DNA of 64,000 nt from Halobacteriovoraceae bacterium (GCA_002713145.1 PAVS01000011.1:62001-126000), one strand, 5' to 3'; shown: positions 8,101 through 17,553, numbered from the stretch's first letter. The notes: a model not told the origin generated them from the letters alone. Made by a program: numbers and translations.

Positions 8101-10800
8101 ATGAAAAATCCTTATGCATCATTCTTAGATGATCTTGAAAAGCCTGCACGCTATATCGGCGGTGAACATTTTATTATTCGAAAAAATTGGGAAGAGTTAA
8201 CGGGGAAAGTCGCTCTCTGTTTTCCTGATACTTATGAAATCGGAATGAGTCATTTAGGTTTTAAAATTCTTTATGAAGAGCTTAATAAAAATGAGGATAT
8301 TTGTGCTGAACGTGCTTTTTGTCCCTGGGTCGATATGGAAAAGCAATTGCGCGAGCGCGAGCTGCCACTGGTGACATTAGAAAACTTCAAACCCCTAAGT
8401 GAATTCGATATTGTTGGTTTTTCTCTCCAGTATGAGATGAGTTACACCAATATTCTTAATATGCTCGATCTGGGGGGAGTGACCATTCAGCAAAAAGATC
8501 GAAAAGAAGATGAGCCTTTTGTTATCGCAGGTGGTCCTTGTGCGACTCATCCTGAGCCCCTCTGTGATTTTGTTGATTTTTTTGTGATCGGTGATGGAGA
8601 AAAAATATTCTCAAAAATTGCACGCTTTATTGGACGAGCAAGAAAAGAAGGCATGAAGCGTGAGCGGATTCTTTTTGAACTGGCCAAACAAAAAGGAATT
8701 TATGTTCCTTCTTTTTATGAAACAGAAATTGATGAACTCACCCAACTCGAAGTGGTCACAGGTCCTAAGCCAGAATTTGAAGGGGCCATTGCCCAGCGAG
8801 TGGAGCGCTATTTCGTAGATAGCTTAAAGGATTATCCTTTTCCTACCAAATCACCTATTCCTCATATGACAGCTATCTTTGATCGATTTTCAGTCGAATT
8901 AAGCCGTGGTTGTACTGAGGGGTGCAGGTTCTGCCAAGCGGGTATGATCTATCGTCCGGTGAGAGAGAGAAAACCTGATGATGTGATGAAAATCGTGATG
9001 GATGGAGTTAAAAACGGTGGTTTTGATGAGGCTTCCCTCACTTGTCTTTCCACAGCGGATTATTCTGCGGTTACACCTCTTGTCGTAGAACTCCTCGATA
9101 AACTCTCAAAAGATAAATCCACTCTTGGGATTTCTTCTCTGCGTGCTTATGGGTTAGATAATCGAGTGCTAGATAAACTTGCTGAGGTTAAAAACTCATC
9201 ACTTACTTTTGCTCCAGAGGCGGGTAGTGATCGTATGCGAAAAGTCATCAATAAGAACGTTAAAGAATCGGATATGCTTCAAACAGCTGAGGATGTTTTC
9301 TCACGAGGTTGGAAGAAAATGAAACTCTATTTCATGATCGGACTTCCTACAGAAGAAGATGAAGACGTCAAAGCGATCATGGATATTGGACTTAAATCAA
9401 AACAGATTGCCCAGAAAAAATGTGGGGTTAAGAATCCAGCGATAACTATTTCAGTTTCAAGTTTTGTTCCTAAACCCCACACTCCCTTTCAGTGGGCTTC
9501 TATGATCACGTTAGATGAAATTATTCGTAAGCAAAATATGCTTAAAGACTATGCGGTCAAATACGGTCTGAATTTTAGAAAGCATTGGTCTAAAATTTCT
9601 CACCTTGAAGGTATTGTTTCAAGAGGGGATCGAAGAGTGGGGAAGGCAATTTACCTTGCTTGGGAGAAAGGTTGTCGCTTTGATGGTTGGAATGAAACTT
9701 TCAGGCACGATCTTTGGATTGAAGCCATGGATGAAGCGGGAATTGAAGGTCAATATATGCTGGGTACCATTCCTGTAGAAGGTAGACTTCCTTGGGATCA
9801 TATTGATGTGGGACTAGAAGATAAATTTCTCAAACGTGAATGGATCAAGGCCACTAAAAATAGAATCTCTCCTCCTTGTGGAAAAGTTGCTGGGATGATT
9901 GTTCATCATACCAATTTGGAAGCCCTAGAGAAGACATTCACTATCGATAAGAAAAAACTCGTTTGTTATCATTGTGGGGTGGCCTGTGATCTTGGTGAGA
10001 TGGTGGAAGAGAGAAAAGATTTTCTCCAGCGAGTCGATGCTATAGAAGACAAGCCTTATGTGCGACCAGAATTTAAAAAGATTGTAGATACCCGTGAAAA
10101 ACGAGGCCAGTGGGTTGGTTATAAATATCGATTTAAATTTTCTAAAATTGGTCCCTTGAGTTTTATCTCACATCTTGATCTACAAAAAATTGTCGCGAGA
10201 ATCTTTAAGCGGGCTGATGTCAAAATGCTTTATAGTGAAGGTTATAATATTCGCCCTCTTATTTCTTTTGGACCTGCTCTTGGTCTTGGAATTTCTTCTA
10301 TGGAAGAATATTTTGATGTCCGAGTGCCAGAGCAATTTGAAAATCCTGAAGAGACTTTAAAACTCATTCAAAGTCATTCGGAGACGGGAATAGTTTTTAA
10401 AGAAATTCATGAAATCACCACTCAAGATAAATCAATTCAGGAAGCTGTTTCAGAATTTACTTATTTTCTTCCCCTCAAAAATAGTGAAGAAAAAGAAGCA
10501 CTCATGGAAAAATTTAATACGAGTTCTGAAATTATAGTTTCTAGTTTTTCTAAAAAGAGAAAAAGAAATATTGATAAAAATATCCGTCCAAAAATAAAAG
10601 ATGTCACTCTTGGGGAACTTGAACTAGACCAGCATTTTATGCAGGTGATAGATGAAGTTTCACCTTGTTATGGCCTAGGACTTTTTGTGAAAACTGAGGT
10701 TGATCAAGGATCATCGGTGAGACCCATGGATCTTAAAATTGGACTAGAAAGCTTAGGTTTTCAATTGGAAAAACCTATCAAGGTGTTGAGTAAGGTCTAA
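8101..10800 (+). CDS. TIGR03960-type radical SAM protein fused to DUF2344 domain
   Basis: The 899-residue product starts at the ATG at 8101, preceded by GGAG at 8091; a TTG four codons upstream is less likely. The N-terminal region ('KPARYIGGEH') precedes a B12-binding-like fold. A radical SAM core follows with CxxxCxxC at Cys 271, 275 and 278 ('RGCTEGCRFC') for a 4Fe-4S cluster and S-adenosylmethionine. A small Cys cluster 'CYHCGVAC' sits near residue 622. From about residue 672 to the end is a TIGR03936/DUF2344 domain ('FISHLDLQK', 'YSEGYNIRPLISFGPAL'). Many bacteria carry these parts near ribosomal protein and RNase G genes, which are absent here. A tRNA or ribosome-linked role is suspected in the family, but no reaction can be assigned. 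Confidence 0.9.
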   Translation: MKNPYASFLDDLEKPARYIGGEHFIIRKNWEELTGKVALCFPDTYEIGMSHLGFKILYEELNKNEDICAERAFCPWVDMEKQLRERELPLVTLENFKPLSEFDIVGFSLQYEMSYTNILNMLDLGGVTIQQKDRKEDEPFVIAGGPCATHPEPLCDFVDFFVIGDGEKIFSKIARFIGRARKEGMKRERILFELAKQKGIYVPSFYETEIDELTQLEVVTGPKPEFEGAIAQRVERYFVDSLKDYPFPTKSPIPHMTAIFDRFSVELSRGCTEGCRFCQAGMIYRPVRERKPDDVMKIVMDGVKNGGFDEASLTCLSTADYSAVTPLVVELLDKLSKDKSTLGISSLRAYGLDNRVLDKLAEVKNSSLTFAPEAGSDRMRKVINKNVKESDMLQTAEDVFSRGWKKMKLYFMIGLPTEEDEDVKAIMDIGLKSKQIAQKKCGVKNPAITISVSSFVPKPHTPFQWASMITLDEIIRKQNMLKDYAVKYGLNFRKHWSKISHLEGIVSRGDRRVGKAIYLAWEKGCRFDGWNETFRHDLWIEAMDEAGIEGQYMLGTIPVEGRLPWDHIDVGLEDKFLKREWIKATKNRISPPCGKVAGMIVHHTNLEALEKTFTIDKKKLVCYHCGVACDLGEMVEERKDFLQRVDAIEDKPYVRPEFKKIVDTREKRGQWVGYKYRFKFSKIGPLSFISHLDLQKIVARIFKRADVKMLYSEGYNIRPLISFGPALGLGISSMEEYFDVRVPEQFENPEETLKLIQSHSETGIVFKEIHEITTQDKSIQEAVSEFTYFLPLKNSEEKEALMEKFNTSSEIIVSSFSKKRKRNIDKNIRPKIKDVTLGELELDQHFMQVIDEVSPCYGLGLFVKTEVDQGSSVRPMDLKIGLESLGFQLEKPIKVLSKV

Positions 10801-10835
10801 GCTATTGAATTTAAATTAATCTTAAGGGCATTTTC

Positions 10836-10873
10836 TGCTAGCTAGAGAAAATTAGCTAGCACAGAGATATAAT
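10836..10873 (+). promoter_or_regulatory. Inverted repeat plus perfect -10 abutting the protease start codon
   Basis: A perfect 9-bp inverted repeat TGCTAGCTA-N8-TAGCTAGCA covers 10836-10861. TATAAT follows at 10868-10873, seven bases before the GTG start at 10880. No good -35 is present; the repeat occupies that position. There is no T-run after the hairpin, so it does not look like a terminator for the upstream gene. Confidence 0.5.
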
Positions 10874-10879
10874 GTCCAA

Positions 10880-12784
10880 GTGGGAATTCTAAAAATACAA
10901 ACTCTATTATTAGTGTTTATCTCAGCTGCTTTTGCTCAAAGTATTCCTACGCCCTCAGATGATGGGCTGAGGAGAAGCGAGCGTAGAGATTTCCAGCGCC
11001 AAGAAAAAATCCTTAAAAAACTAGGTTATCGTTTTGGAGATGGTGAGAGAAATTATGAAATCTCAAACCGATTTCGTAATCAATCTATCTGCGAAGATTT
11101 AACCATCAGTGCAGGTTTTCTTGGTTTAGAAAAAAGACCTATTTATTATTATGACTATGCTATTGCTAATAGTTTAGATCATATGAGAAATTTGCCTCGT
11201 CCGTGTCAATTAAGAATACTCAATGGCTATCAAGATTTTAAAGGTCGCAAACAAAATGATGCTGATGACGACTGTGAAAATAAAAACTGTGAATTGATTG
11301 AAAGTGCCCGCCAGCGATATATAGACAATGTCGATACCATGAGAGAGATCATTGGAGAAGAAGCTCCAAGTTTAATTGAAGATGAATTAAATGGTATTGG
11401 TTGTGTTGAGCCGACTATTGAGAACCCTACGACTTCTTCCGCTGGAAATTTAACCAGTCTTGCTGTTTCAGCGACGCAATTGGAAGCTTGTGCCGATTTA
11501 GAAGAAGGTGAGACCAGAGTCACCGCTCCTACTGATCGTCTGAAAGATTACGTAGAACAAAAATATGCGATCACGAACCTAGGAGACAATACTTATAGTG
11601 TTGATCTCGTTATTGATTTTAAAGGCAATACACCGAATGCCACTCAAGCTATGTATGCTAGAGCTGATCGCTGTTTGGAAGAATTTAATCAAGTGGCCAG
11701 GGATGGTCAGGGAAGAAAACTAAAGATTAATATTCATTCAGTGAGTGAGAGTAGCAATTTACCTTCTGACAAAAGACCACCAACTGTAGAGATTCAAGTG
11801 AGTCCTGGAGATTTTCGCCAGAGTTCAAGGCATTATAAAGAAGAAATTGAATGCTCCACCATGGTGCATGAAATGATGCATTTGATGGGCTTGCATGATG
11901 AATATCATGAAACGAATATTGGGCAATTTGTAAATCAATCTACTGGGCATGTGGTTCCCTATTATGTTCCAGGGCAGTCTGGGAAAAGCGCTGCTTTTGC
12001 TAATTTAGAACAAAACCCTAATCCTAGCTATCAATTGCAACGAGCCTATCAATGTCGAAGCGTTCCTCAAAGAGACTCGCTTATGAAACAGCATAGTCCT
12101 ATTTATAATGCCGCTGTCCCTCAAAGTTATGGATGTGATTGTTCATCTGTGGCAAATAGCACTTCAAAAGAAAATTGTCGTCAGCTTATGGCTTATCCTC
12201 AAGAGGCTCGACAGAAATATCTTCAATTATCTGCCAGCTTATCCGATACTTTTGATTCATATAGAGCTAATTGTACGGTGAGCAATTTCTCACAAAGAGT
12301 TACGATTCAATCACCGAACTCTTTTTTGACTGAGAAAAAAATTAATAACTTTCAGAAATTAAATCAACAAACGATTCGCTTCACAAATATGTCGATGAGC
12401 TCTTCAGATTTTGGCGGTCTATTGAAAAGTTCACATCAGGTCGATTGTACCTGTTCGCCAACCGATACAAACTGTATGGAGATGATCTCTAAGCTTGAAA
12501 ATTACTCGCAACAAAATACTTTTCCTACTAATAAATGTCCTTTAATGGCCAAAAAAACCGAACCTCAAAACTTGTCTCGTCCAGATTACGCAACCTTTAC
12601 TTCCGTAGTAGACCCAAGTGTCAATCTCCTGCAAACAGCTCATATGGAAATGCTTATTCATCCTCGCTGTGAGAGCCGAGCTCCCAAATATCTGCGTTGT
12701 CTGGATCAAGCTTATAGTGCTGTCGGTGAGAGCTGTATGCCCAAGCCAGCCTATTGTTCCGATGATTCTTGGCTAGATATCTAA
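10880..12784 (+). CDS. Secreted zinc metalloprotease, HExxHxxGxxD type
   Basis: From the GTG at 10880 the product has a cleavable signal peptide (cleavage after 'AAFA', about residue 19). This is the only start codon available between the upstream in-frame stop and the signal peptide. The motif HEMMHLMGLHDE gives zinc ligands His 330 and His 334, catalytic Glu 331 and a metzincin-like third ligand Asp 340, as in snapalysin-type enzymes. About 30 cysteines, many C-terminal, imply a disulphide-stabilised exported enzyme. The 634-residue length, with long flanks on both sides, is unlike small M7 proteases. Host-protein degradation in a predatory life style is inference. No Shine-Dalgarno sequence is visible, and the promoter geometry suggests a leaderless mRNA. 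Confidence 0.85.
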   Translation: MGILKIQTLLLVFISAAFAQSIPTPSDDGLRRSERRDFQRQEKILKKLGYRFGDGERNYEISNRFRNQSICEDLTISAGFLGLEKRPIYYYDYAIANSLDHMRNLPRPCQLRILNGYQDFKGRKQNDADDDCENKNCELIESARQRYIDNVDTMREIIGEEAPSLIEDELNGIGCVEPTIENPTTSSAGNLTSLAVSATQLEACADLEEGETRVTAPTDRLKDYVEQKYAITNLGDNTYSVDLVIDFKGNTPNATQAMYARADRCLEEFNQVARDGQGRKLKINIHSVSESSNLPSDKRPPTVEIQVSPGDFRQSSRHYKEEIECSTMVHEMMHLMGLHDEYHETNIGQFVNQSTGHVVPYYVPGQSGKSAAFANLEQNPNPSYQLQRAYQCRSVPQRDSLMKQHSPIYNAAVPQSYGCDCSSVANSTSKENCRQLMAYPQEARQKYLQLSASLSDTFDSYRANCTVSNFSQRVTIQSPNSFLTEKKINNFQKLNQQTIRFTNMSMSSSDFGGLLKSSHQVDCTCSPTDTNCMEMISKLENYSQQNTFPTNKCPLMAKKTEPQNLSRPDYATFTSVVDPSVNLLQTAHMEMLIHPRCESRAPKYLRCLDQAYSAVGESCMPKPAYCSDDSWLDI

Positions 12785-12836
12785 GTAAACCATTGAAATT
12801 ATTATATTGTAAATCTTATCCCATGGTGCGACTCAC

Positions 12837-12851
12837 CTAGGCAAAGCCTAG
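12837..12851. promoter_or_regulatory. Short perfect hairpin upstream of the E1 gene
   Basis: CTAGGC-AAA-GCCTAG forms a 6-bp stem with a 3-nt loop, 47 nt before the E1 start codon. The same GCCTAG core recurs in the terminator behind this gene. It could be a leader structure or the weak end of the protease transcript. It has no T-run. Confidence 0.3.
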
Positions 12852-12898
12852 TCATTTCGATAGATTAAGCCATCAATTTTTAAAAAGGATGAGTGATC

Positions 12899-15076
12899 AT
12901 GGCAAATGTCGAGACGACTGAGAAAAAAGAATCTAAAAAAACGAAGGCATTTAAAGCTAAGCTTGAGATGATCGAGAGAAATAAGCTTGATAAAAAAATC
13001 CTCGTGGATATGTATCGCAATTCTTATCTCTCAAGAAAAGTTGATGATGCTGAAATTTCCATGAAAAAACAATCGAAAGCTTTTTTCCAAATAAGCGGTG
13101 CTGGTCATGAAGGAATTTTATCGGCCACGGCCAAAATCCTTAAACCAAAATATGATTATTTTCTAACTTATTACCGTGACCGAGCTTTATGTTTAGGTCT
13201 TGGGGTGACTCCTTATGAAATGTTATGTCAGGCGAATGGAAACGTAGGAGATACAGCAACTCATGGCCGACAGATGCCAGCTCACTATGCAAATGTGGCC
13301 CTCAATATTGTTTCTCGTTCAAGCTGTACTGGAACTCAGTTCTTGCAAGCGGTAGGAACAGCTGAAGCCGGAAAGTTTTTAGCATCCATGGCAAAAGAGG
13401 GCGTTGATCACGAATATAAATATCATAAAGATGAAATTACATATGTAAGCTGTGGTGACGGAACCACTTCTCAAGGAGAGTTTTGGGAAGCCATGACCAC
13501 TGCTTGTGTTAACAAACTTCCTGTTATGTTTATGGTGCAAGACAATGGTTTCGCTATTTCGGTACCGACATTTGTTCAAACTCCAGGTGGCTCTATTTCA
13601 AAATGTTTAGATGGTATGCCAGGCTTAACCATTTTTGAATGTGATGGAACATGTCCTATTGATTCGTATGATACGGTAAAAAAAGCAGAAGAGCATCTTA
13701 GAGCTGGTAAGGGGCCTGTGCTTGTTCACGCTCATGTGACGAGACCTTATTCACATTCACTCTCTGATGATCACTCTTTTTATAGAACTCAAGAAGAATT
13801 AGAACAAGAAAAAGCGATTGATACCATTAATACTTATCCAAAATTTTTAATGGAAGCTGGAATTTTAACAGAAGAAGAAAAGAAAGCTATTGAGTCAGAA
13901 GTGAGCGCTAGTGTTAAAGAAGCTATGAAAAAAGCCATTGAAACGGAGTGGCCGGATAAATCAACTTATATGGATCACCTTTACTCAGAGGATGTCGATC
14001 CAACTTCAGCTGAATTTGAGACTGAGCCTGAACTTTCAGGCAAAGAAGATATTCCTATGGCCGGTGCCATTAATGCTGTTCTTCGTTCTGAAATTCAAAA
14101 AAATCCATTGATGAGAATTTTTGGTCAAGATGTTGCTGATTTCTCAGAGCTTAATAAATTGGATGACGAAAATCTTAAAGGAAAAGGTGGGGTTTTTAAA
14201 GTTACTGCTGGATGCCAAAGAGTTTCTAAAGATGGACAAGTTTTTAATTCTCCTCTGGCAGAGGCCAATATTATTGGACGTGCCATAGGTATGGCCATGA
14301 GAGGAATTAAACCGGTGGTAGAGATTCAATTTTTTGATTATATCTGGACTGCCTATATGCAACTTAAAAATGAAATGGGGACCACGCGCTATCGTTCAGG
14401 TGGGGATTATAAGTGTCCTATGGTCGTACGAGTTCCTATTGGTGGTTATCTTAAGGGAGGGGCTATGTATCACTCTCAATCAGGTGAATCACTTTATACT
14501 CATTGCCCTGGAATTAGAGTCGTGTACCCATCTAACGCGAGAGATGCCGCTGGACTTCTAAGAACTGCAATCCGTTGCGATGATCCTGTTATGTTTTTAG
14601 AGCACAAACACCTTTATTACCAAGGGTATAATAGAACTGCAGATCCGGGGGAAGAATATATGATTCCTTTTGGAAAGGCCCGTGTCGTTCGTGAAGGTAC
14701 TGATGCGACTATCGTTGCCTGGGGAGCTTTAGTTCAAAAATCTGTGGATGCCGCTAAAAAAATAGAAGAAGAGACAGGAAAGAAAATTGAAATTCTCGAT
14801 CCAAGAACCATCTCTCCTTTTGATATGGAAGCGGTTAAAAAATCTCTTACTAAAACCAATCGCCTGCTTATCTGTCATGAAGAGCATAAGACATCTGGAT
14901 ATGCAGGAGAGATCTGTGCCAGAGTCCATGAAGAATGCTTTGAAGAGTTAGATGCACCTATTATGCGTATTGCTTCTAAAGATGTGCATGTGGCTTATAA
15001 CCCAGGTTTAGAAGATGTTATCTTGCCTCAGACCAGTGATGTGTACGAGATGCTTAAAAAACTTTTAGAGTACTAA
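12899..15076 (+). CDS. Fused alpha/beta E1 component of a 2-oxoacid dehydrogenase complex
   Basis: The 725-residue product starts at the ATG at 12899 (AAGGA eight bases upstream). The N-terminal half (to about residue 360) is an E1-alpha with the thiamine diphosphate motif GDGTTSQGEF...QDNG. The C-terminal half (from about 385) is an E1-beta ('GQDVADF', 'SPLAEANIIGRAIGMAMRG', 'EIQFFDYIWTA'). E1 decarboxylates a 2-oxoacid and passes the acyl group to lipoyl-E2. Sequence style fits the branched-chain or pyruvate alpha/beta class rather than the single-chain AceE class. No E2 or E3 gene is next to it, so its partners are elsewhere. Substrate (pyruvate or branched-chain oxoacid) cannot be decided here. 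Confidence 0.9.
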   Translation: MANVETTEKKESKKTKAFKAKLEMIERNKLDKKILVDMYRNSYLSRKVDDAEISMKKQSKAFFQISGAGHEGILSATAKILKPKYDYFLTYYRDRALCLGLGVTPYEMLCQANGNVGDTATHGRQMPAHYANVALNIVSRSSCTGTQFLQAVGTAEAGKFLASMAKEGVDHEYKYHKDEITYVSCGDGTTSQGEFWEAMTTACVNKLPVMFMVQDNGFAISVPTFVQTPGGSISKCLDGMPGLTIFECDGTCPIDSYDTVKKAEEHLRAGKGPVLVHAHVTRPYSHSLSDDHSFYRTQEELEQEKAIDTINTYPKFLMEAGILTEEEKKAIESEVSASVKEAMKKAIETEWPDKSTYMDHLYSEDVDPTSAEFETEPELSGKEDIPMAGAINAVLRSEIQKNPLMRIFGQDVADFSELNKLDDENLKGKGGVFKVTAGCQRVSKDGQVFNSPLAEANIIGRAIGMAMRGIKPVVEIQFFDYIWTAYMQLKNEMGTTRYRSGGDYKCPMVVRVPIGGYLKGGAMYHSQSGESLYTHCPGIRVVYPSNARDAAGLLRTAIRCDDPVMFLEHKHLYYQGYNRTADPGEEYMIPFGKARVVREGTDATIVAWGALVQKSVDAAKKIEEETGKKIEILDPRTISPFDMEAVKKSLTKTNRLLICHEEHKTSGYAGEICARVHEECFEELDAPIMRIASKDVHVAYNPGLEDVILPQTSDVYEMLKKLLEY

Positions 15077-15104
15077 GTGGATTTTTAAATTCTTAACAAT
15101 AATT

Positions 15105-15136
15105 AAGCCTAGTCTCAGCACTAGGCTTTTTTTTTT
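15105..15136 (+). terminator. Factor-independent terminator of the E1 gene
   Basis: AAGCCTAGT-N6-ACTAGGCTT forms a 9-bp perfect stem followed by a run of T to 15136. Confidence 0.9.
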
Positions 15137-15222
15137 GTATAAAATTTTCACTTAAACATTTCTCTCGTGATTTTCTAATCAGCCTTCGGTAAAAGGTTCT
15201 ACTTTTTACAGGAGAAGAAAAT

Positions 15223-15723
15223 ATGAAAAAACTTTTTTTAACCGGTTTATTATTGGGTGCTGTTTCAGCTTATGCGTGTCCTAATCTGACAGGGACTTAT
15301 GTTCAGTGTGAGTCAGATCTAGGAGATGTTTCTGAAAGTCTTACCATTACTCAAGCCGTAGTTGATGGAAAAATGACTTATAAAACTGTTGATGCAGAGG
15401 GAATGGTTGAAGTTTTAACAGTGGGTGAACGATCTATCCTCTCTGATGAAATGGATGACATGGACTTAGATGATGTGAAAATTAATATGGTGGCTCTCCC
15501 TATGTGTAATGGAGACGTTCTCAATGCTGAAATGGCAGTAGAGTTGGAAAAACTTCCAGGGAGTACTATGAGTGACGAAGAGTTTAATATGCTTCAGGAA
15601 ATGATGGGACAAACAATGAGTGGAATGAGTATGTCGGTTTCATTGGACTCAGCTAAAAATCTTGTGACTGAAGTTAAGGTTGACGGTGACGTTTTAGAGC
15701 GTTCCGTTTGTAAAAGAAAATAG
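15223..15723 (+). CDS. Small secreted protein of unknown function
   Basis: The 166-residue product starts with signal peptide MKKLFLTGLLLGAVSAYA, with cleavage probably just before Cys-Pro. AGGAGA precedes the ATG. The mature protein begins 'CPNLTGTYVQC', reminiscent of small lipocalin-like or 'C-x-LxGxY' secreted proteins of this group. It has four cysteines outside the signal, a Met/Asp-rich acidic middle ('DEMDDMDLDDVK', 'MMGQTMSGMSMS') and no catalytic motif. It is monocistronic, bounded by terminators on both sides, which fits a well-expressed exported protein. Function unknown. Confidence 0.8.
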   Translation: MKKLFLTGLLLGAVSAYACPNLTGTYVQCESDLGDVSESLTITQAVVDGKMTYKTVDAEGMVEVLTVGERSILSDEMDDMDLDDVKINMVALPMCNGDVLNAEMAVELEKLPGSTMSDEEFNMLQEMMGQTMSGMSMSVSLDSAKNLVTEVKVDGDVLERSVCKRK

Positions 15724-15746
15724 TTTAAAAGTTTTCGGCTTATATC

Positions 15747-15776
15747 AGCCCAGTGATCTCACTGGGCTATTTTTTT
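15747..15776 (+). terminator. Factor-independent terminator, overlaps end of the convergent gene
   Basis: AGCCCAGTG-ATCT-CACTGGGCT followed by A and seven T. The right arm overlaps the stop codon region of the convergent acyltransferase gene (stop at 15767). Confidence 0.9.
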
Positions 15777-16759
15777 AACCACTTCTTCACTTTTAAGATA
15801 TTCGGTATTTCAAAATGTTCTGTATAATATTTGGAAGAAAAATAAGTAAGAAGGTAGAGGGGAACGAGTAAGCTCATAGCAGGGATTTGGATCCTTAAGG
15901 AAACAGCCACTTGCCAAAAAAGAGCTAAGAATAAACCATGAAATAAATAAAAAGGCAGACAATATATCCCCACTCTTTTGATATGAGCAAACCCTTGGAC
16001 GTTTCGAAGTCCAAAAATAAAAATGACTGCCACCAGGCTCACATAAATCGATCGAAGGTCATCAAAATAAAAATAGATTCCGAGATAAAAAATAAGATCA
16101 ATGGCGCTTTTTTTGTTCTTATTCAAAATAGCTAAATAAATACCAAATATAAAATGATGGATATGAATGGTAAAAAACCGAAAGGTCAGGGGGACATGTT
16201 CATGAGGGTAGTTTTGGAGTATCAAGTAATCAAGAGTTTCATTTTTTAGCAGAATAGTTGCGAGGAATATAATTAGGAAAAAAACTCTGTTCTTGAATAA
16301 AAAAAGCAGAGGTGCGAAGAGATAAAAAACTTCTTCAATATGAAGACTCCAGCCAACAACGGTATAATTCACAGTATCTGAAGGAAAAAAACCAAATAGA
16401 AACGTTAAGTTGAGTAAGAGTTCCCTCCACCCCACAGTTTCAGAGAATGGTGCTGTAAAGGCAAATTTGATGAGGCATGTGATAACCCAAGCAGGATATA
16501 TTTTAACAAACCTAAGTAAGTAGAAGGTTTTGAACTTCGATTTTTCAAATTTTTTATAGGTTTCAAAACGGAGAAAAAGCAGATATGAGCTGAGTACAAA
16601 AAAGACGAGGACTGCAGCGCCGCCGACGGGGAAAAGAAAGTCTAGCACCGGCTGTCTATAGGGGGAGGGAAAATAAAAAGAAGAGATATAGTGAATGACT
16701 AAAACGAGAATACACCCTAAGCCACGGTAGAGGTCCACGCCTTCATTTCTCTGAATCAT
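15767..16759 (-). CDS. Acyltransferase 3 family membrane protein (OafA/YrhL-like)
   Basis: This 330-residue protein has about ten hydrophobic segments. Its N-terminus is typical of the family: 'NEGVDLYRGLGCILVLVIHY', with the His after TM1 that is thought to be catalytic. A second conserved segment is 'VVGWSLHIEEVFYLFAPLLF', matching the family 'WSL..E..FYL..P' motif. Such proteins move acyl groups, often acetyl, onto lipopolysaccharide or other surface glycans from the inner membrane. Its ATG overlaps the stop codon of the upstream lipoprotein gene (ATGA), so translation is probably coupled. Substrate is not predictable. Confidence 0.9.
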   Translation of the reverse strand: MIQRNEGVDLYRGLGCILVLVIHYISSFYFPSPYRQPVLDFLFPVGGAAVLVFFVLSSYLLFLRFETYKKFEKSKFKTFYLLRFVKIYPAWVITCLIKFAFTAPFSETVGWRELLLNLTFLFGFFPSDTVNYTVVGWSLHIEEVFYLFAPLLFLFKNRVFFLIIFLATILLKNETLDYLILQNYPHEHVPLTFRFFTIHIHHFIFGIYLAILNKNKKSAIDLIFYLGIYFYFDDLRSIYVSLVAVIFIFGLRNVQGFAHIKRVGIYCLPFYLFHGLFLALFWQVAVSLRIQIPAMSLLVPLYLLTYFSSKYYTEHFEIPNILKVKKWLKK

Positions 16760-17517
16760 CGAATTTCAATATTCCTTATATCAAAAGGTTTGGATTGAGG
16801 AAGGGGATTTTCTTCCTCTTTCACTCCGGCACAAGAACTCACAGTTCGGGTGATTTCTTGGTTGAGAGGTATTTTACCTGCCACTTGATGCCATTTACTA
16901 AAGAGTTGTTTGCTCTCTGAATTATACAGGGCAAACTCAACAGTATATTCCCCTAACATAGAGCGACCAGCACTAAGCACCATGGGGTTGAATCCAAGCC
17001 GGTGCACACGAGCTGGAACCTTGGACATCGCTCTTACAAAGACTCCCTCAGCATCCGCACTCGAATCCTCAAGTTCAATATCTGGAAGGTAAGAGCGGTG
17101 ATCAAAAGCAGGGCAATGGAAATGATAGAATTGCTTAGAAACTGCGGAGGCATGATAGTAAATATTTAAAGTGAATGTTTTTGTAGAGCGCGATATATTA
17201 TCAAAATGATAATACACATGTCCTAATTGGTCGGTGCGGCCTCTGCGAGTGCGGTTAAATCTAAACAGCCAAGAGTCAACGCCATGTTTGCGAAACATCG
17301 TTTTTTTTGCACTTTCACTGATGACAGGAACTGAGGTTGAGATTCTTATACCGCGAGAGATTGTGATTTCTTTTTTGAGACCAACTTCCCATTCAACATG
17401 TTTCACTTGGGTCATTTCTGATTCAACATCTTCTAAATAGAGGATACCGTTTTTATCTTTTAGGTCATGAACTTTTGTGCACCCTAAGAGTAGGACGAAT
17501 AGTAGAAAATATTGCAT
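16756..17517 (-). CDS. Lipoprotein coupled to the acyltransferase gene
   Basis: The 253-residue product begins MQYFLLFVLLLGC, a short signal with lipobox LLGC. The mature part is rich in beta-type sequence ('GHVYYHFDNISRSTKTFTLNIYYH') with a Cys near residue 136 and one near 229. I do not recognise a family. The 4-nt overlap with the downstream acyltransferase suggests the two act on the same envelope component (inference). Confidence 0.8.
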   Translation of the reverse strand: MQYFLLFVLLLGCTKVHDLKDKNGILYLEDVESEMTQVKHVEWEVGLKKEITISRGIRISTSVPVISESAKKTMFRKHGVDSWLFRFNRTRRGRTDQLGHVYYHFDNISRSTKTFTLNIYYHASAVSKQFYHFHCPAFDHRSYLPDIELEDSSADAEGVFVRAMSKVPARVHRLGFNPMVLSAGRSMLGEYTVEFALYNSESKQLFSKWHQVAGKIPLNQEITRTVSSCAGVKEEENPLPQSKPFDIRNIEIR

Positions 17518-17553
17518 GTCCCTATTATAGTCTTTCTTGAGACCAGGCTCAAA

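Noticed and set aside
10836-10861. Inverted repeat as terminator of the radical SAM gene
   Set aside because: No T-run follows, the loop is 8 nt, and a perfect TATAAT begins seven bases later, so an operator fits better.
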